Source: Granulicella sp. 5B5
GTDB taxonomy: Bacteria > Acidobacteriota > Terriglobia > Terriglobales > Acidobacteriaceae
DNA length: 64,000 nt
NCBI RefSeq assembly: GCF_014083945.1
Contig: NZ_CP046444.1
Span: 3,720,001-3,784,000, forward strand
Direction: 5' to 3'
The notes beneath the pieces are model-generated. The model did not search any database. It saw only the letters and a program-made list of their open reading frames with translations, and was not told the DNA's origin. The position numbers and the translations under genes were made by a program. Of the stretch, positions 52,636 to 59,906 are shown one piece after another; position 1 is the first letter of the stretch; each line of letters starts with the position of its first letter.

Positions 52636-53007
52636 CTAGATTCTTAGGATGGAAATAGTGGAGGGCGGTGATTTTGGAGGGGAGTAGTCGGGGCGGTCAA
52701 TCCATCCAATAACAGTAAAGTTCGGATTCACCAACTCATAAGCGGCCAACCAGACGACTGAAACAATGATCGGGTGGAATACTGCTGGCTTCGTAGCTAG
52801 CGCATTGTCGTGAAGACTTGCTGGGACCTTCTGACAGCAACCATGCGATTGCGGTATCTCCGTCTGTCCACATTGGCTGCCCATCGTGCGGCAGCAGGCG
52901 TGTTCCTGAGCATTCATCTGAGCATCAGGCACCGTGCAGGCCATGGCCGGTGCCAGACACGTCACCATCAACAGAGCCAGCACACCGAATTGGCGAAGAA
53001 TAGTCAC
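52636..53007 (-). CDS. Cysteine-rich exported protein at the head of the cus operon
   Basis: A 123-residue protein with an N-terminal signal sequence (FGVLALLMVTCLAPAMA). The mature part carries seven cysteines, including two Cys-Cys pairs (EHACCRTMGSQCGQ and SHGCCQKV) plus His and Met residues, which is a likely soft-metal-binding arrangement. A second hydrophobic segment (IIVSVVWLAAYEL) lies at about residues 80-92. It is transcribed ahead of cusCBA and may capture copper or silver in the periplasm. I know of no named family. Confidence 0.7.
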   Translation of the reverse strand: MTILRQFGVLALLMVTCLAPAMACTVPDAQMNAQEHACCRTMGSQCGQTEIPQSHGCCQKVPASLHDNALATKPAVFHPIIVSVVWLAAYELVNPNFTVIGWIDRPDYSPPKSPPSTISILRI

Positions 53008-53252
53008 TCGTGCGATAAGGATACGTCTAAAGGGCCGCTAGTGCAAAGCTGGCAGAATGTCGACCCAACGATGTGGATCGAGCTGTCACTTGCGGTGACG
53101 TGGGCCTCCTCCTGCATTGTTTTGACCTCTGATTGGTGGAACTTGCCTAAAATCAGTCCGAGATTCATCCTTCTTTTGTCTCCCTTGAATGTCGTCATTG
53201 TGCTGCGTGCAGTGCACAGCCCTATCCATCCCACCATAGCGAGAGGATCTAA

Positions 53253-53270
53253 CTGTCATAGAGATGTCAT
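53253..53270 (-). promoter_or_regulatory. Two-repeat response-regulator site facing the cus operon
   Basis: CTGTCATAGAGATGTCAT: two TGTCAT half sites 11 bp apart. It closely resembles the PHO-box consensus CTGTCATAWAWCTGTCAY (from memory of the enterobacterial motif). Read on the minus strand it is TGACA repeated at 11 bp, the same motif as the sites in the cluster downstream. Confidence 0.55.
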
Positions 53271-53321
53271 TGCAATACGCATATCAGCAAAGATAGACCT
53301 CCGAGTGGCTGCTACATCTCC

Positions 53322-53356
53322 TGACAATCGAATGACATTTCTGAATCAAGTTCTGG
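53322..53356 (+). promoter_or_regulatory. Direct-repeat operator ahead of the first methyltransferase gene (site A)
   Basis: TGACA at 53322 and 53333, with a weaker third unit (AATCA) at 53344, all 11 bp apart, followed by AAGTTCTGG. Over 35 bp it matches the site at 57310 at 26 positions. Spacing of one helical turn is typical of OmpR/PhoB-family tandem binding. Confidence 0.6.
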
Positions 53357-53373
53357 ATGGAGGAAGGGGCAAA

Positions 53374-53421
53374 ATGAATAGACGTTACACCGTAGCGGCT
53401 AACGCTCGCAGAAGGAGATGA
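53374..53421 (+). CDS. Possible 15-residue leader peptide
   Basis: ATG at 53374 opens MNRRYTVAANARRRR and stops with TGA at 53419-53421, which overlaps an ATG (53418) of the methyltransferase frame. A strong site (GGAGGAAGGGG, 53359-53369) precedes it. It could be a leader that couples translation, or a very short peptide substrate for the enzymes of the cluster. It may also be chance. Confidence 0.35.
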   Translation: MNRRYTVAANARRRR

Positions 53422-53423
53422 GC

Positions 53424-54167
53424 ATGATGAATCTGCAAGAGACCTTATGGCTCGGCCGGCTGCGTGCGAGATTGATATCGAACCGGCGCGTGCAACAAGC
53501 AGAGAAATCGCTGACGGCGAAGGAAGCATATCCGTACTGGGCGTCCACATACTCGACGGAGACGGCCACGAGCTTTCTGGACGAAGAGTTGGCGCGGAAA
53601 ATGTTACGTGGCTTGCCACACAGACACCTGTTGGATGCGGGATGTGGGACTGGCCGCAGAATCGCAAACAATCCTCACGCCGTCGGTGTGGACCTGAGTC
53701 CAGCCATGCTTGCCGCGGGAGGAGCTTCGAACGTGATCGAAGGTGATATACGATCGATGCCCTTTGAGGCTGAACGCTTCGAGATGGTGTGGAGTCGTCT
53801 GGTGATCGGTCATATTCCTGATCCGCAAAGTGCTTATGATGAGTTTGCACGTGTAACGAAGCCAGGCGGTTATGTATTTGTCACGGACTTCCATCCGGAC
53901 GCCGCACACGCCGGGCATCAGCGTAGCTTTACCGATGCAAACGGAACTCTCCATGCGATCGAACACTATGTGCACACCGATCACGTCGAACTCGCGCGGA
54001 GGGTGGGACTATCGCTCGTCGAGCATCAGGATGGCGCAGTGGGGCCATCGGTTCGAGAGTTCTACGTGCGCGGCATCGGCATAAAAGCATACAGACGAGA
54101 CGAAGGGCTCAAGCTGGTCGTTGCCTATCTGTTTCAGAAGTTGACCGGGCAACAGACAATGCAGTGA
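53424..54167 (+). CDS. Class I SAM-dependent methyltransferase (MT1)
   Basis: About 247 residues from ATG 53424, which AGGAG precedes by 6 bp; ATG 53418 is the coupled alternative. SAM motif I is HLLDAGCGTGRR at about residues 67-78 (UbiE/BioC-like), then VIEGDIRSMPFE and a post-motif with FARVTKPGGYVFVTDFHPD. The N-terminal 45 residues are basic. It is the first gene of the plus-strand cluster, downstream of site A. The substrate is unknown: a small molecule by family resemblance. Confidence 0.82.
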   Translation: MMNLQETLWLGRLRARLISNRRVQQAEKSLTAKEAYPYWASTYSTETATSFLDEELARKMLRGLPHRHLLDAGCGTGRRIANNPHAVGVDLSPAMLAAGGASNVIEGDIRSMPFEAERFEMVWSRLVIGHIPDPQSAYDEFARVTKPGGYVFVTDFHPDAAHAGHQRSFTDANGTLHAIEHYVHTDHVELARRVGLSLVEHQDGAVGPSVREFYVRGIGIKAYRRDEGLKLVVAYLFQKLTGQQTMQ

Positions 54168-54195
54168 CAATCAGTTGACTGCCGCATGACAACGC
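54165..54195 (+). promoter_or_regulatory. Three-unit direct-repeat operator ahead of the nucleotidyltransferase gene (site C)
   Basis: TGACA at 54165, TGACT at 54176 and TGACA at 54187: three units at exactly 11 bp. The first overlaps the methyltransferase stop codon. It lies 107 bp before the next start codon. Confidence 0.55.
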
Positions 54196-54301
54196 TTATT
54201 GCTTGGATCGCTAGTTTGGCATTGGGTGTTTCTTCATGGCGATGCACGATGCTCGCTTCAACGTTCATCTTTCCTATTGATGTGTGTCCACCGAGCCATA
54301 G

Positions 54302-55609
54302 ATGCCTTCATCTTCTCGACAATCCATTCTCGCGACGCCGCTCCAGACAAACACGGCGGCACAGAGAGTCATCGCATCGCCTCCGCTCTATACGCCCCGA
54401 CAGGCGGTGCTGCTCCTCTTCTGCGATCCGATGCCGACGCAGTGCTTGATGATAGCGGATCTATCCCACGCGGAATGGCGGCGACTTCTGCATTGGCTGG
54501 ACATCAGCGGGCTGGCGCTTTATTTCCTTGAGCGTCTTCGACATCTCAATCTAGATTGCATATTGCCGTCATTTGTTCTCGCGCGTCTCAAGCAGAATCA
54601 GACAGACAATACGGCCCGTACGCACGGCATGATCGCGGAGTCCATCCGCATTCAGACGGCGTTTCAGCGCGAGAACGTGGTCTACGCAATACTCAAGGGG
54701 ATATCGCTATGTCCAGTATCGGTACAGCGGCCTGAGCTGCGACATCAGTTTGACCTCGATTTTCTCGTAGCAGCGGAAAGTGCGGATACGGCGAAGGCAA
54801 TCCTCTTTCGTCAGGGCTATCGTTTATACGCGCAGAGTGGCAGAAGCCTTGAGTTCAAGCGTGACGAGCGGCCTGCAATCTCCATGCGAGACTTCTACAA
54901 AGATCAGCCGGGGCATTCCGTCGAACTGCATGTAGAAGCGAACGGCGATGCAGCATCGTCAAGATTGGCCCGTGCAGAGATCGGCATGCTTGCCGGCATG
55001 AAAGTGCCGGTGCTTTCCCCTGTGGATCTTTTTGTAGGGCAGGGATTGCATGTTTATAAGGATGTCTGCAGTGAGTTCTGCCGCACATCGCACCTGCTCG
55101 AATTCCGTCGCCATATTCTGGCCCGTTCCAGCGATGTAGCTTTCTGGAGAGAGCTTGAGATTGCAGGTAGCTCGGACACGCGAACGTGGGTGGGCCTGGG
55201 AGTGGCAACGCAATTCATCACGAAGATTATGGGACAATTCGCGCCAGAGGGGCTGACACGATGGACTGTCGACCGTCTACCTGCATCCGTCCAGCTTTGG
55301 TCAACGCTATACGCGAACCGCTCTGCGTTTGCGAATGTGCCAGGGACAAAGTTCTACCTGCTCCTGCAGAGGGAGTTGGAGGGCTTGGGGTTACCGGGTA
55401 AGCGTTCCATCACGAAGGCGCTGCTTCCTTTGCGACTTCCGCCGCCCGTGACGCGAGCTGCAGCAAGAGAGCCGATGACAACACGGTTCAATCGGTACAG
55501 CTTGCAGAGCACGTTCCTTGCATCGAGATTTCGCTTTCACGTAATGGAGGGAATGCGTTATGTGCGCGCACTACGATGCTGGCGGGAACACCTTCGGAGG
55601 TTGTCCTGA
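54302..55609 (+). CDS. NTP_transf_5-type nucleotidyltransferase
   Basis: A 435-residue protein. The core YAILKGISLCPV, then RPELRHQFDLDFLVAAESAD, matches the uncharacterised nucleotidyltransferase family NTP_transf_5 (Gly in LKG, then Asp-x-Asp). HSVELHVEAN continues the pattern (the third acidic residue). Family members occur in peptide-natural-product and surface-polysaccharide gene sets, with no settled reaction. The first 45 residues are poorly conserved in style and the ribosome site is weak, so the start could be internal. The stop overlaps the start of MT2 (TGATG). Confidence 0.75.
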   Translation: MPSSSRQSILATPLQTNTAAQRVIASPPLYTPRQAVLLLFCDPMPTQCLMIADLSHAEWRRLLHWLDISGLALYFLERLRHLNLDCILPSFVLARLKQNQTDNTARTHGMIAESIRIQTAFQRENVVYAILKGISLCPVSVQRPELRHQFDLDFLVAAESADTAKAILFRQGYRLYAQSGRSLEFKRDERPAISMRDFYKDQPGHSVELHVEANGDAASSRLARAEIGMLAGMKVPVLSPVDLFVGQGLHVYKDVCSEFCRTSHLLEFRRHILARSSDVAFWRELEIAGSSDTRTWVGLGVATQFITKIMGQFAPEGLTRWTVDRLPASVQLWSTLYANRSAFANVPGTKFYLLLQRELEGLGLPGKRSITKALLPLRLPPPVTRAAAREPMTTRFNRYSLQSTFLASRFRFHVMEGMRYVRALRCWREHLRRLS

Positions 55610-56421
55610 TGGCTGTTTCATTGCGTCCCGCAGCTGTTGCATTCGACGCGGTAGCTCCAAATTTCGACGCACGCTTTGAAGGATGTCTCAGTGTAGCAGC
55701 GCAACGTCGCGCGGTTCGCGCCGCTCTGTTGCGCGTATTTCCTACGCACGGCTATGTTCTTGAAGTAGGCGGAGGAACCGGCATCGACGCGACATTTTTG
55801 GCGGAGCGCGGGTTCAAAGTCTTGCTGACCGATGCTTCTCCTGCTATGGTTTCGCTGGCAAACGTGAAGCTTGCCGCGTTGGGATCTAGTACGGAGGTGG
55901 TCGCCGGCGAAGATCTCGACGACTTTGCATCACGGTATCTCGCCCAGGGTGGGCCGCAGTTGGATGGAGCTTTCTCGAACTTCGCGCCTTTGAACTGCGT
56001 GGTAGATCTTGCGCCTGTGGCACGCGGTTTAGCACAACTGTTGAAGCCAAACGCCGCAGCCATGCTGGTGTTGTTCGGAACGTGCTGCCCAGTAGAGATG
56101 TTGCTGGAGACCTTCTCCGGAAGGCAACGGCAGGCACTTCGACGCTTCAAGCGGGGCGCCGCTCCGGCGCGGCTTGCCAAGCGCGAGTTTGAGATCGTCT
56201 ATCACCGCCGGAAAGAGATTGAACGGGTCTTTGCACCATGGTTCACGCTTGAAAAAAGAATTGGCATCGGTGTGACGGTGCCACCCAGTGCCGCTGAACC
56301 TGGCATCTCTGCGCATCCGTCCCTGCTGAAATGGATGGAGCGTGCCGACCGTCTTCTCGCGCGGCCAATGGCGGTGTTTGGCGACCATGTGCTGTACCAG
56401 TTTCGGCGCCGCGATTACTAG
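55609..56421 (+). CDS. Class I SAM-dependent methyltransferase (MT2)
   Basis: About 270 residues from the ATG that overlaps the upstream stop codon. Motif I is VLEVGGGTGIDA at about residues 46-57, then VLLTDASPAMVSLA (motif II, Asp) and GAFSNFAPLNCVVD (motif IV region). A Trp/Phe-rich C-terminal half could hold the substrate. It is translationally coupled to the nucleotidyltransferase, so the two probably act on the same intermediate. Confidence 0.8.
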   Translation: MAVSLRPAAVAFDAVAPNFDARFEGCLSVAAQRRAVRAALLRVFPTHGYVLEVGGGTGIDATFLAERGFKVLLTDASPAMVSLANVKLAALGSSTEVVAGEDLDDFASRYLAQGGPQLDGAFSNFAPLNCVVDLAPVARGLAQLLKPNAAAMLVLFGTCCPVEMLLETFSGRQRQALRRFKRGAAPARLAKREFEIVYHRRKEIERVFAPWFTLEKRIGIGVTVPPSAAEPGISAHPSLLKWMERADRLLARPMAVFGDHVLYQFRRRDY

Positions 56422-56448
56422 CGCCAAGATAAGCAGATATCCGGAACA

Positions 56449-56492
56449 TAGACAAGGCAATGAAGACATCGAGACATTCTAAGGACACATGC
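56449..56492 (+). promoter_or_regulatory. Degenerate 11 bp-period GACA repeats ahead of the GTP cyclohydrolase gene
   Basis: Splitting 56449-56492 in units of 11 gives GACA at the same position in units 1, 3 and 4 (starting 56451, 56473 and 56484); unit 2 is diverged. It is a weaker version of the operator seen at 53322, 54165 and 57310. Confidence 0.35.
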
Positions 56493-56555
56493 TGATGGTG
56501 CACTCCCTAAGCTGAGTTCTTGCTTGGTGCGGCTGATAGAAGAGGCCGCAAGCCG

Positions 56556-57275
56556 ATGGATGAATCGATGCAGACGACGAAGGAAGCTGACGTGGAAACG
56601 CCGTTGTTTAGCTTGAAGATGATTGCGGAGGTGAACATGCCAACGCGATGGGCTAATTTCCGCATGCTTGGATTTGAAGCTGTCCGCCAACAGGAGAATA
56701 GCGGGCGCAGGTACACGGAGACAGCGCTTGTGCTGATCCTTGGCGATATTCATGTAGCTCCCCCGATTGTTCGGATCCACTCACAGTGCGCCACGGGCGA
56801 CATCTTTCACTCACTGCGTTGCGACTGCCATGATCAGCTCCATCTTGCGCTTCGGACTATCGCTGACGAAGGGGCCGGCATTCTGCTTTATGAGCATCAG
56901 GAAGGTCGCGGCATTGGGCTGATGGAAAAGCTACGCGCCTATGCTCTACAGGATCAAGGCCTTGATACGATTGAAGCAAACTTGCAGCTTGGGCATGCGG
57001 TTGATACTCGTGACTTCCAACTGCCGGTTCGCATTCTGCAGTTTCTGCAAATTTCGTCGCTGCGATTGATGACCAACAATCCGCAAAAGATTGCGACGAT
57101 TCAATCGGCTGGAATCAAGCTGGTGGAACGCGTTGCTGCGGATGTTGCGAGCAGCCCCCATGCTGCGGGATATCTTGCCACCAAGCGAGAGAAGCTTGGT
57201 CATATCTACGCTGGGCACACGCCCGCAAATGCGGTTGGGTGCGAATTAAATCCTGTGTATTCGCTTGCGAAATAA
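56556..57275 (+). CDS. ribA: GTP cyclohydrolase II
   Basis: About 239 residues from the ATG at 56556. The zinc ligands are complete: Cys78, Cys89 and Cys91 in HSQCATGDIFHSLRCDC. The catalytic block EHQEGRGIGLMEKLRAYALQ, then DTIEANLQLG, and a LMTNNPQKIATIQSAGI segment match RibA throughout. The enzyme opens GTP to 2,5-diamino-6-ribosylamino-pyrimidinone phosphate, formate and pyrophosphate. No other riboflavin gene is near, and the neighbours are natural-product-type enzymes, so it probably feeds a secondary pathway. Compared with RibA the start carries a 30-residue extension. A TTG at 56520 is a less likely start. Confidence 0.9.
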   Translation: MDESMQTTKEADVETPLFSLKMIAEVNMPTRWANFRMLGFEAVRQQENSGRRYTETALVLILGDIHVAPPIVRIHSQCATGDIFHSLRCDCHDQLHLALRTIADEGAGILLYEHQEGRGIGLMEKLRAYALQDQGLDTIEANLQLGHAVDTRDFQLPVRILQFLQISSLRLMTNNPQKIATIQSAGIKLVERVAADVASSPHAAGYLATKREKLGHIYAGHTPANAVGCELNPVYSLAK

Positions 57276-57309
57276 CTGCATCGCCTAAACTTCCTGACTT
57301 GTAGCCAGG

Positions 57310-57344
57310 TGACATTCATTTGACATTGTTGAGACAAGCTCTGG
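57310..57344 (+). promoter_or_regulatory. Three-unit direct-repeat operator ahead of the radical SAM gene (site B)
   Basis: TGACA at 57310 and 57321 and AGACA at 57332, all 11 bp apart, followed by AAGCTCTGG. It matches site A (53322) at 26 of 35 positions, including the trailing AAG-YTCTGG. It lies 74 bp before the start codon. Confidence 0.65.
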
Positions 57345-57417
57345 TTTCAGAAAAGGCACGCTTGATCTTGCAGAAGCACATATAGCACTGGCGTCCCTGC
57401 AGTCGCTATAGAGAGCA

Positions 57418-58908
57418 ATGAGGTGTATCTTGGCCGACGTCTTACTGACACATTCGTATCATCTCCCTTATGACGCGAAGCAGCTGCGCAAGATGCAGCC
57501 TTACTCGCCAATTGGCACACTCTACACAGCGACGGCACTTCGTGAAAGTGGGATTTCTGTGGTTGTATTTGACGCGATGCTTGAAGAGCCCGGGGCGCAT
57601 TTTATTGCGATGCTGCAAGAGCATTGTCCGAAGATCGTGGCGGTTTACGAGGATGACTTCAACTTTCTCTCGAAGATGTGTTTGACGCGTATGCGTGACG
57701 TGGCATGGAAGATCGTGAAGGAAGCGAAGGCGGTAGGAGCGGTGACCGTCGTGCATGGTTCGGACTCTACTGATCATCCTGAACTTTTCCTTGAAAACGG
57801 ATTCGACTACGTTCTTTGCGGTGAGAGCGAGAAGGTGCTTGTCGATCTATGTACGGCGCAGCTTGCGGGCAAAGAAGTTACCATGCTCGATGGCCTCGTA
57901 AAGATGGGCCCAGGCGGCGAAGTGATCCGTAGCCACCAGCGCCTGGCCAGGAATCCGGACTGGGCAAATCTATCGAATCCTTCGCGTGACTTGATCGATC
58001 TGGAACCGTATCGCAGGGCCTGGATGGATTCGCATGGGTATTTTTCCGTGAACATGGTGGCGAGTCGCGGCTGTCCGTTTCAATGCAACTGGTGCGCGAA
58101 GCCGATTTCGGGCAATCGCTTCCATCTGCGATCCGCCGCCGTAGTCGCGGAGGAGATGCTTTGCTTGAAGCGGGCCGGGGCCGATCATATCTGGTTCGGT
58201 GACGATGTCTTCGCCCTGAACCACAACTGGGTAAAAGACTTCGCGGAGGAGGTGACAGAGCGCGATGCCGCCGTTCCGTTTAAGGTGCAGTCACGTGCCG
58301 ACCTGATGAGCGAGGAGACAGTGCACAACCTCAAGCTTGCCGGCTGTGCCGAGGTATGGATGGGCGTGGAGTCTGGCGCGCAGTCGATTCTGGACGCGAT
58401 GGACAAGGGTATTAGCCTTGCGACAATCGCAACCGCTCGCAAACGGCTCCAGGATGCGGGTATCCGTGCATGCTTCTTCTTACAGTTTGGCTATCCAGGT
58501 GAGATGTGGCATGAACTACAGCAGACCATTGCATTCGTGCGCGAGATGCGGCCTGACGATATTGGCATCTCATTTTCTTATCCGTTGCCCGGAACAAAGT
58601 TCTATCAACGTGTACAAGCGCAGCTGGGGCAGAAGCAGAACTGGATCGACAGTGATGATCTTTGTATCATCTTCAAGGCCGCGTATACGACGGACTTCTA
58701 CCGTGCTGTGAGAGAGGCCCTACATGCGGAGGTGGATGCCTGGTACAAGGCACCCTCAAACGAAGGCGCTCTTCGTGAGGTCGAAGCTCTATGGTTGAAG
58801 GTAGAGGAACTTGAGCCGATCAGCCGTGATGACGAGGCCTTTACGTTTGAGCCGTCACCGAAAGTGTTGGCGACGACCGCATTTGTTCCGCTGGAAAGCC
58901 TGAGCTAG
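57418..58908 (+). CDS. B12-binding domain radical SAM enzyme
   Basis: A 496-residue enzyme of the BchE/HpnR class. The N-terminal half (about residues 1-200) is the cobalamin-binding fold, with SPIGTLYTATALRESG and VVHGSDSTDHPE. The 4Fe-4S motif is RGCPFQCNWCA (Cys219, Cys223, Cys226), followed by HIWFGDDVFALN and AEVWMGVESGAQ. Members methylate unactivated carbon or phosphorus, rearrange rings, or form C-C bonds. It heads the third transcription block of the cluster, and the next gene starts 8-17 bp after its stop. Confidence 0.88.
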   Translation: MRCILADVLLTHSYHLPYDAKQLRKMQPYSPIGTLYTATALRESGISVVVFDAMLEEPGAHFIAMLQEHCPKIVAVYEDDFNFLSKMCLTRMRDVAWKIVKEAKAVGAVTVVHGSDSTDHPELFLENGFDYVLCGESEKVLVDLCTAQLAGKEVTMLDGLVKMGPGGEVIRSHQRLARNPDWANLSNPSRDLIDLEPYRRAWMDSHGYFSVNMVASRGCPFQCNWCAKPISGNRFHLRSAAVVAEEMLCLKRAGADHIWFGDDVFALNHNWVKDFAEEVTERDAAVPFKVQSRADLMSEETVHNLKLAGCAEVWMGVESGAQSILDAMDKGISLATIATARKRLQDAGIRACFFLQFGYPGEMWHELQQTIAFVREMRPDDIGISFSYPLPGTKFYQRVQAQLGQKQNWIDSDDLCIIFKAAYTTDFYRAVREALHAEVDAWYKAPSNEGALREVEALWLKVEELEPISRDDEAFTFEPSPKVLATTAFVPLESLS

Positions 58909-58925
58909 ATCAAAGGATGGAACAG

Positions 58926-59906
58926 ATGCCTGACTTGCTCTCCGCGCAAGAGATGATGACTGAGACCCCTGCTCAGATACTGACCGAAAGCCGCGACGAA
59001 GCTTTGTCCATCCATCTGCGTTGCACACGCTGCCACGCTCGCATGGATGGATCGCATTGCCGCCACTGCGGCTTTCGCATGATTGTGGAAGATGACATTG
59101 TGCGTGCGTTGCCTGCAGAGCGAGTCGCGCACTATGCGCGGTTCGTCGCCGACTATGAACGCATTCGGGCCGCGGAAGGTCGGGGTAGTCAGACCGAGCA
59201 TTACTATCTTGGTTTACCGTACAAAGACGCAACGGGTCGAAACTCAGATCAATGGCGTATCCGTGCGCGAAGCTTCAACTGTCTCTTCGAGCAGGTGTTG
59301 CGCCCGATGAAAGTACGCACCGTTCTCGACCTCGGAGCTGGTAATTGCTGGATGAGTTATCGTCTCGCTCTGGCCCACTATGAACCAGTTGCTGTCGATT
59401 TGCTAACGAATAACCATGACGGTTTGGGCGCAGCAATCCATTATCGGCATCAGTTATCGAAGGCGGTCCCGAGATTCCAAGCTGAGGCTGCGAATCTGCC
59501 TTTTGAGGATGAGCAGTTTGATGCTGTCATCTTCAATGCGTCGTTCCACTATGCGGAGGACTACGAGACGGTGCTTCGTGAGGCGTTGCGCTGTGTGAAG
59601 CGCGGAGGCATTGTCATCATCAGCGACACTCCATGGTACTCACACGAAGAGAGCGGAATGCGAATGGTTGCAGAGCGGCAAGCAATGTTTCTCAAGCACT
59701 ACGGTACGGCGTCGCACGCGCTAAGCAGTCAAGAGTTTCTTACGGACGGACGTCTAGCGTTGCTGGCAGAGCAATGCGGGATTCGATGGGAGATCTTTTA
59801 TCCTAAGTTCGGAGTCCGATGGGCTCTAAGGCCATGGCTCGCCAAGGTGCGCCGCAGGCGGGAGCCCTCCCGCTTCCGTATCTATGTTGCGAGGAAGCAT
59901 GCGTAA
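58926..59906 (+). CDS. SAM-dependent methyltransferase with N-terminal zinc ribbon (MT3)
   Basis: About 326 residues. I prefer ATG 58926, which AAAGGA precedes by 8 bp, over ATG 58917. A zinc ribbon CTRCHARMDGSHCRHC at about residues 33-48 is followed by a class I domain with VLDLGAGNCWMSY (motif I), VAVDLLTNNHDGLG and FDAVIFNASFHY. The layout (ribbon plus methyltransferase) resembles RlmA/UbiE-like small-molecule enzymes, but I cannot name the subfamily. The stop overlaps the amidohydrolase start (ATGCGTAA). Confidence 0.8.
   Translation: MPDLLSAQEMMTETPAQILTESRDEALSIHLRCTRCHARMDGSHCRHCGFRMIVEDDIVRALPAERVAHYARFVADYERIRAAEGRGSQTEHYYLGLPYKDATGRNSDQWRIRARSFNCLFEQVLRPMKVRTVLDLGAGNCWMSYRLALAHYEPVAVDLLTNNHDGLGAAIHYRHQLSKAVPRFQAEAANLPFEDEQFDAVIFNASFHYAEDYETVLREALRCVKRGGIVIISDTPWYSHEESGMRMVAERQAMFLKHYGTASHALSSQEFLTDGRLALLAEQCGIRWEIFYPKFGVRWALRPWLAKVRRRREPSRFRIYVARKHA

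Larger units (their letters stand above)
53008..53373. other. Divergent control region between the cus operon and the biosynthetic cluster
   Basis: About 365 bp without a supported gene. It holds two 11 bp-period direct-repeat sites in opposite orientation: CTGTCATAGAGATGTCAT at 53253-53270 (reads as TGACA repeats toward cus) and TGACAATCGAATGACATT at 53322-53339 (toward the cluster). Short frames crossing it on both strands show no family character. Confidence 0.6.

Noticed and set aside
53004-53237. 77-residue minus-strand ORF ahead of the cysteine-rich protein
   Set aside because: No family pattern, no good ribosome site, and it crosses the presumed divergent promoter region.
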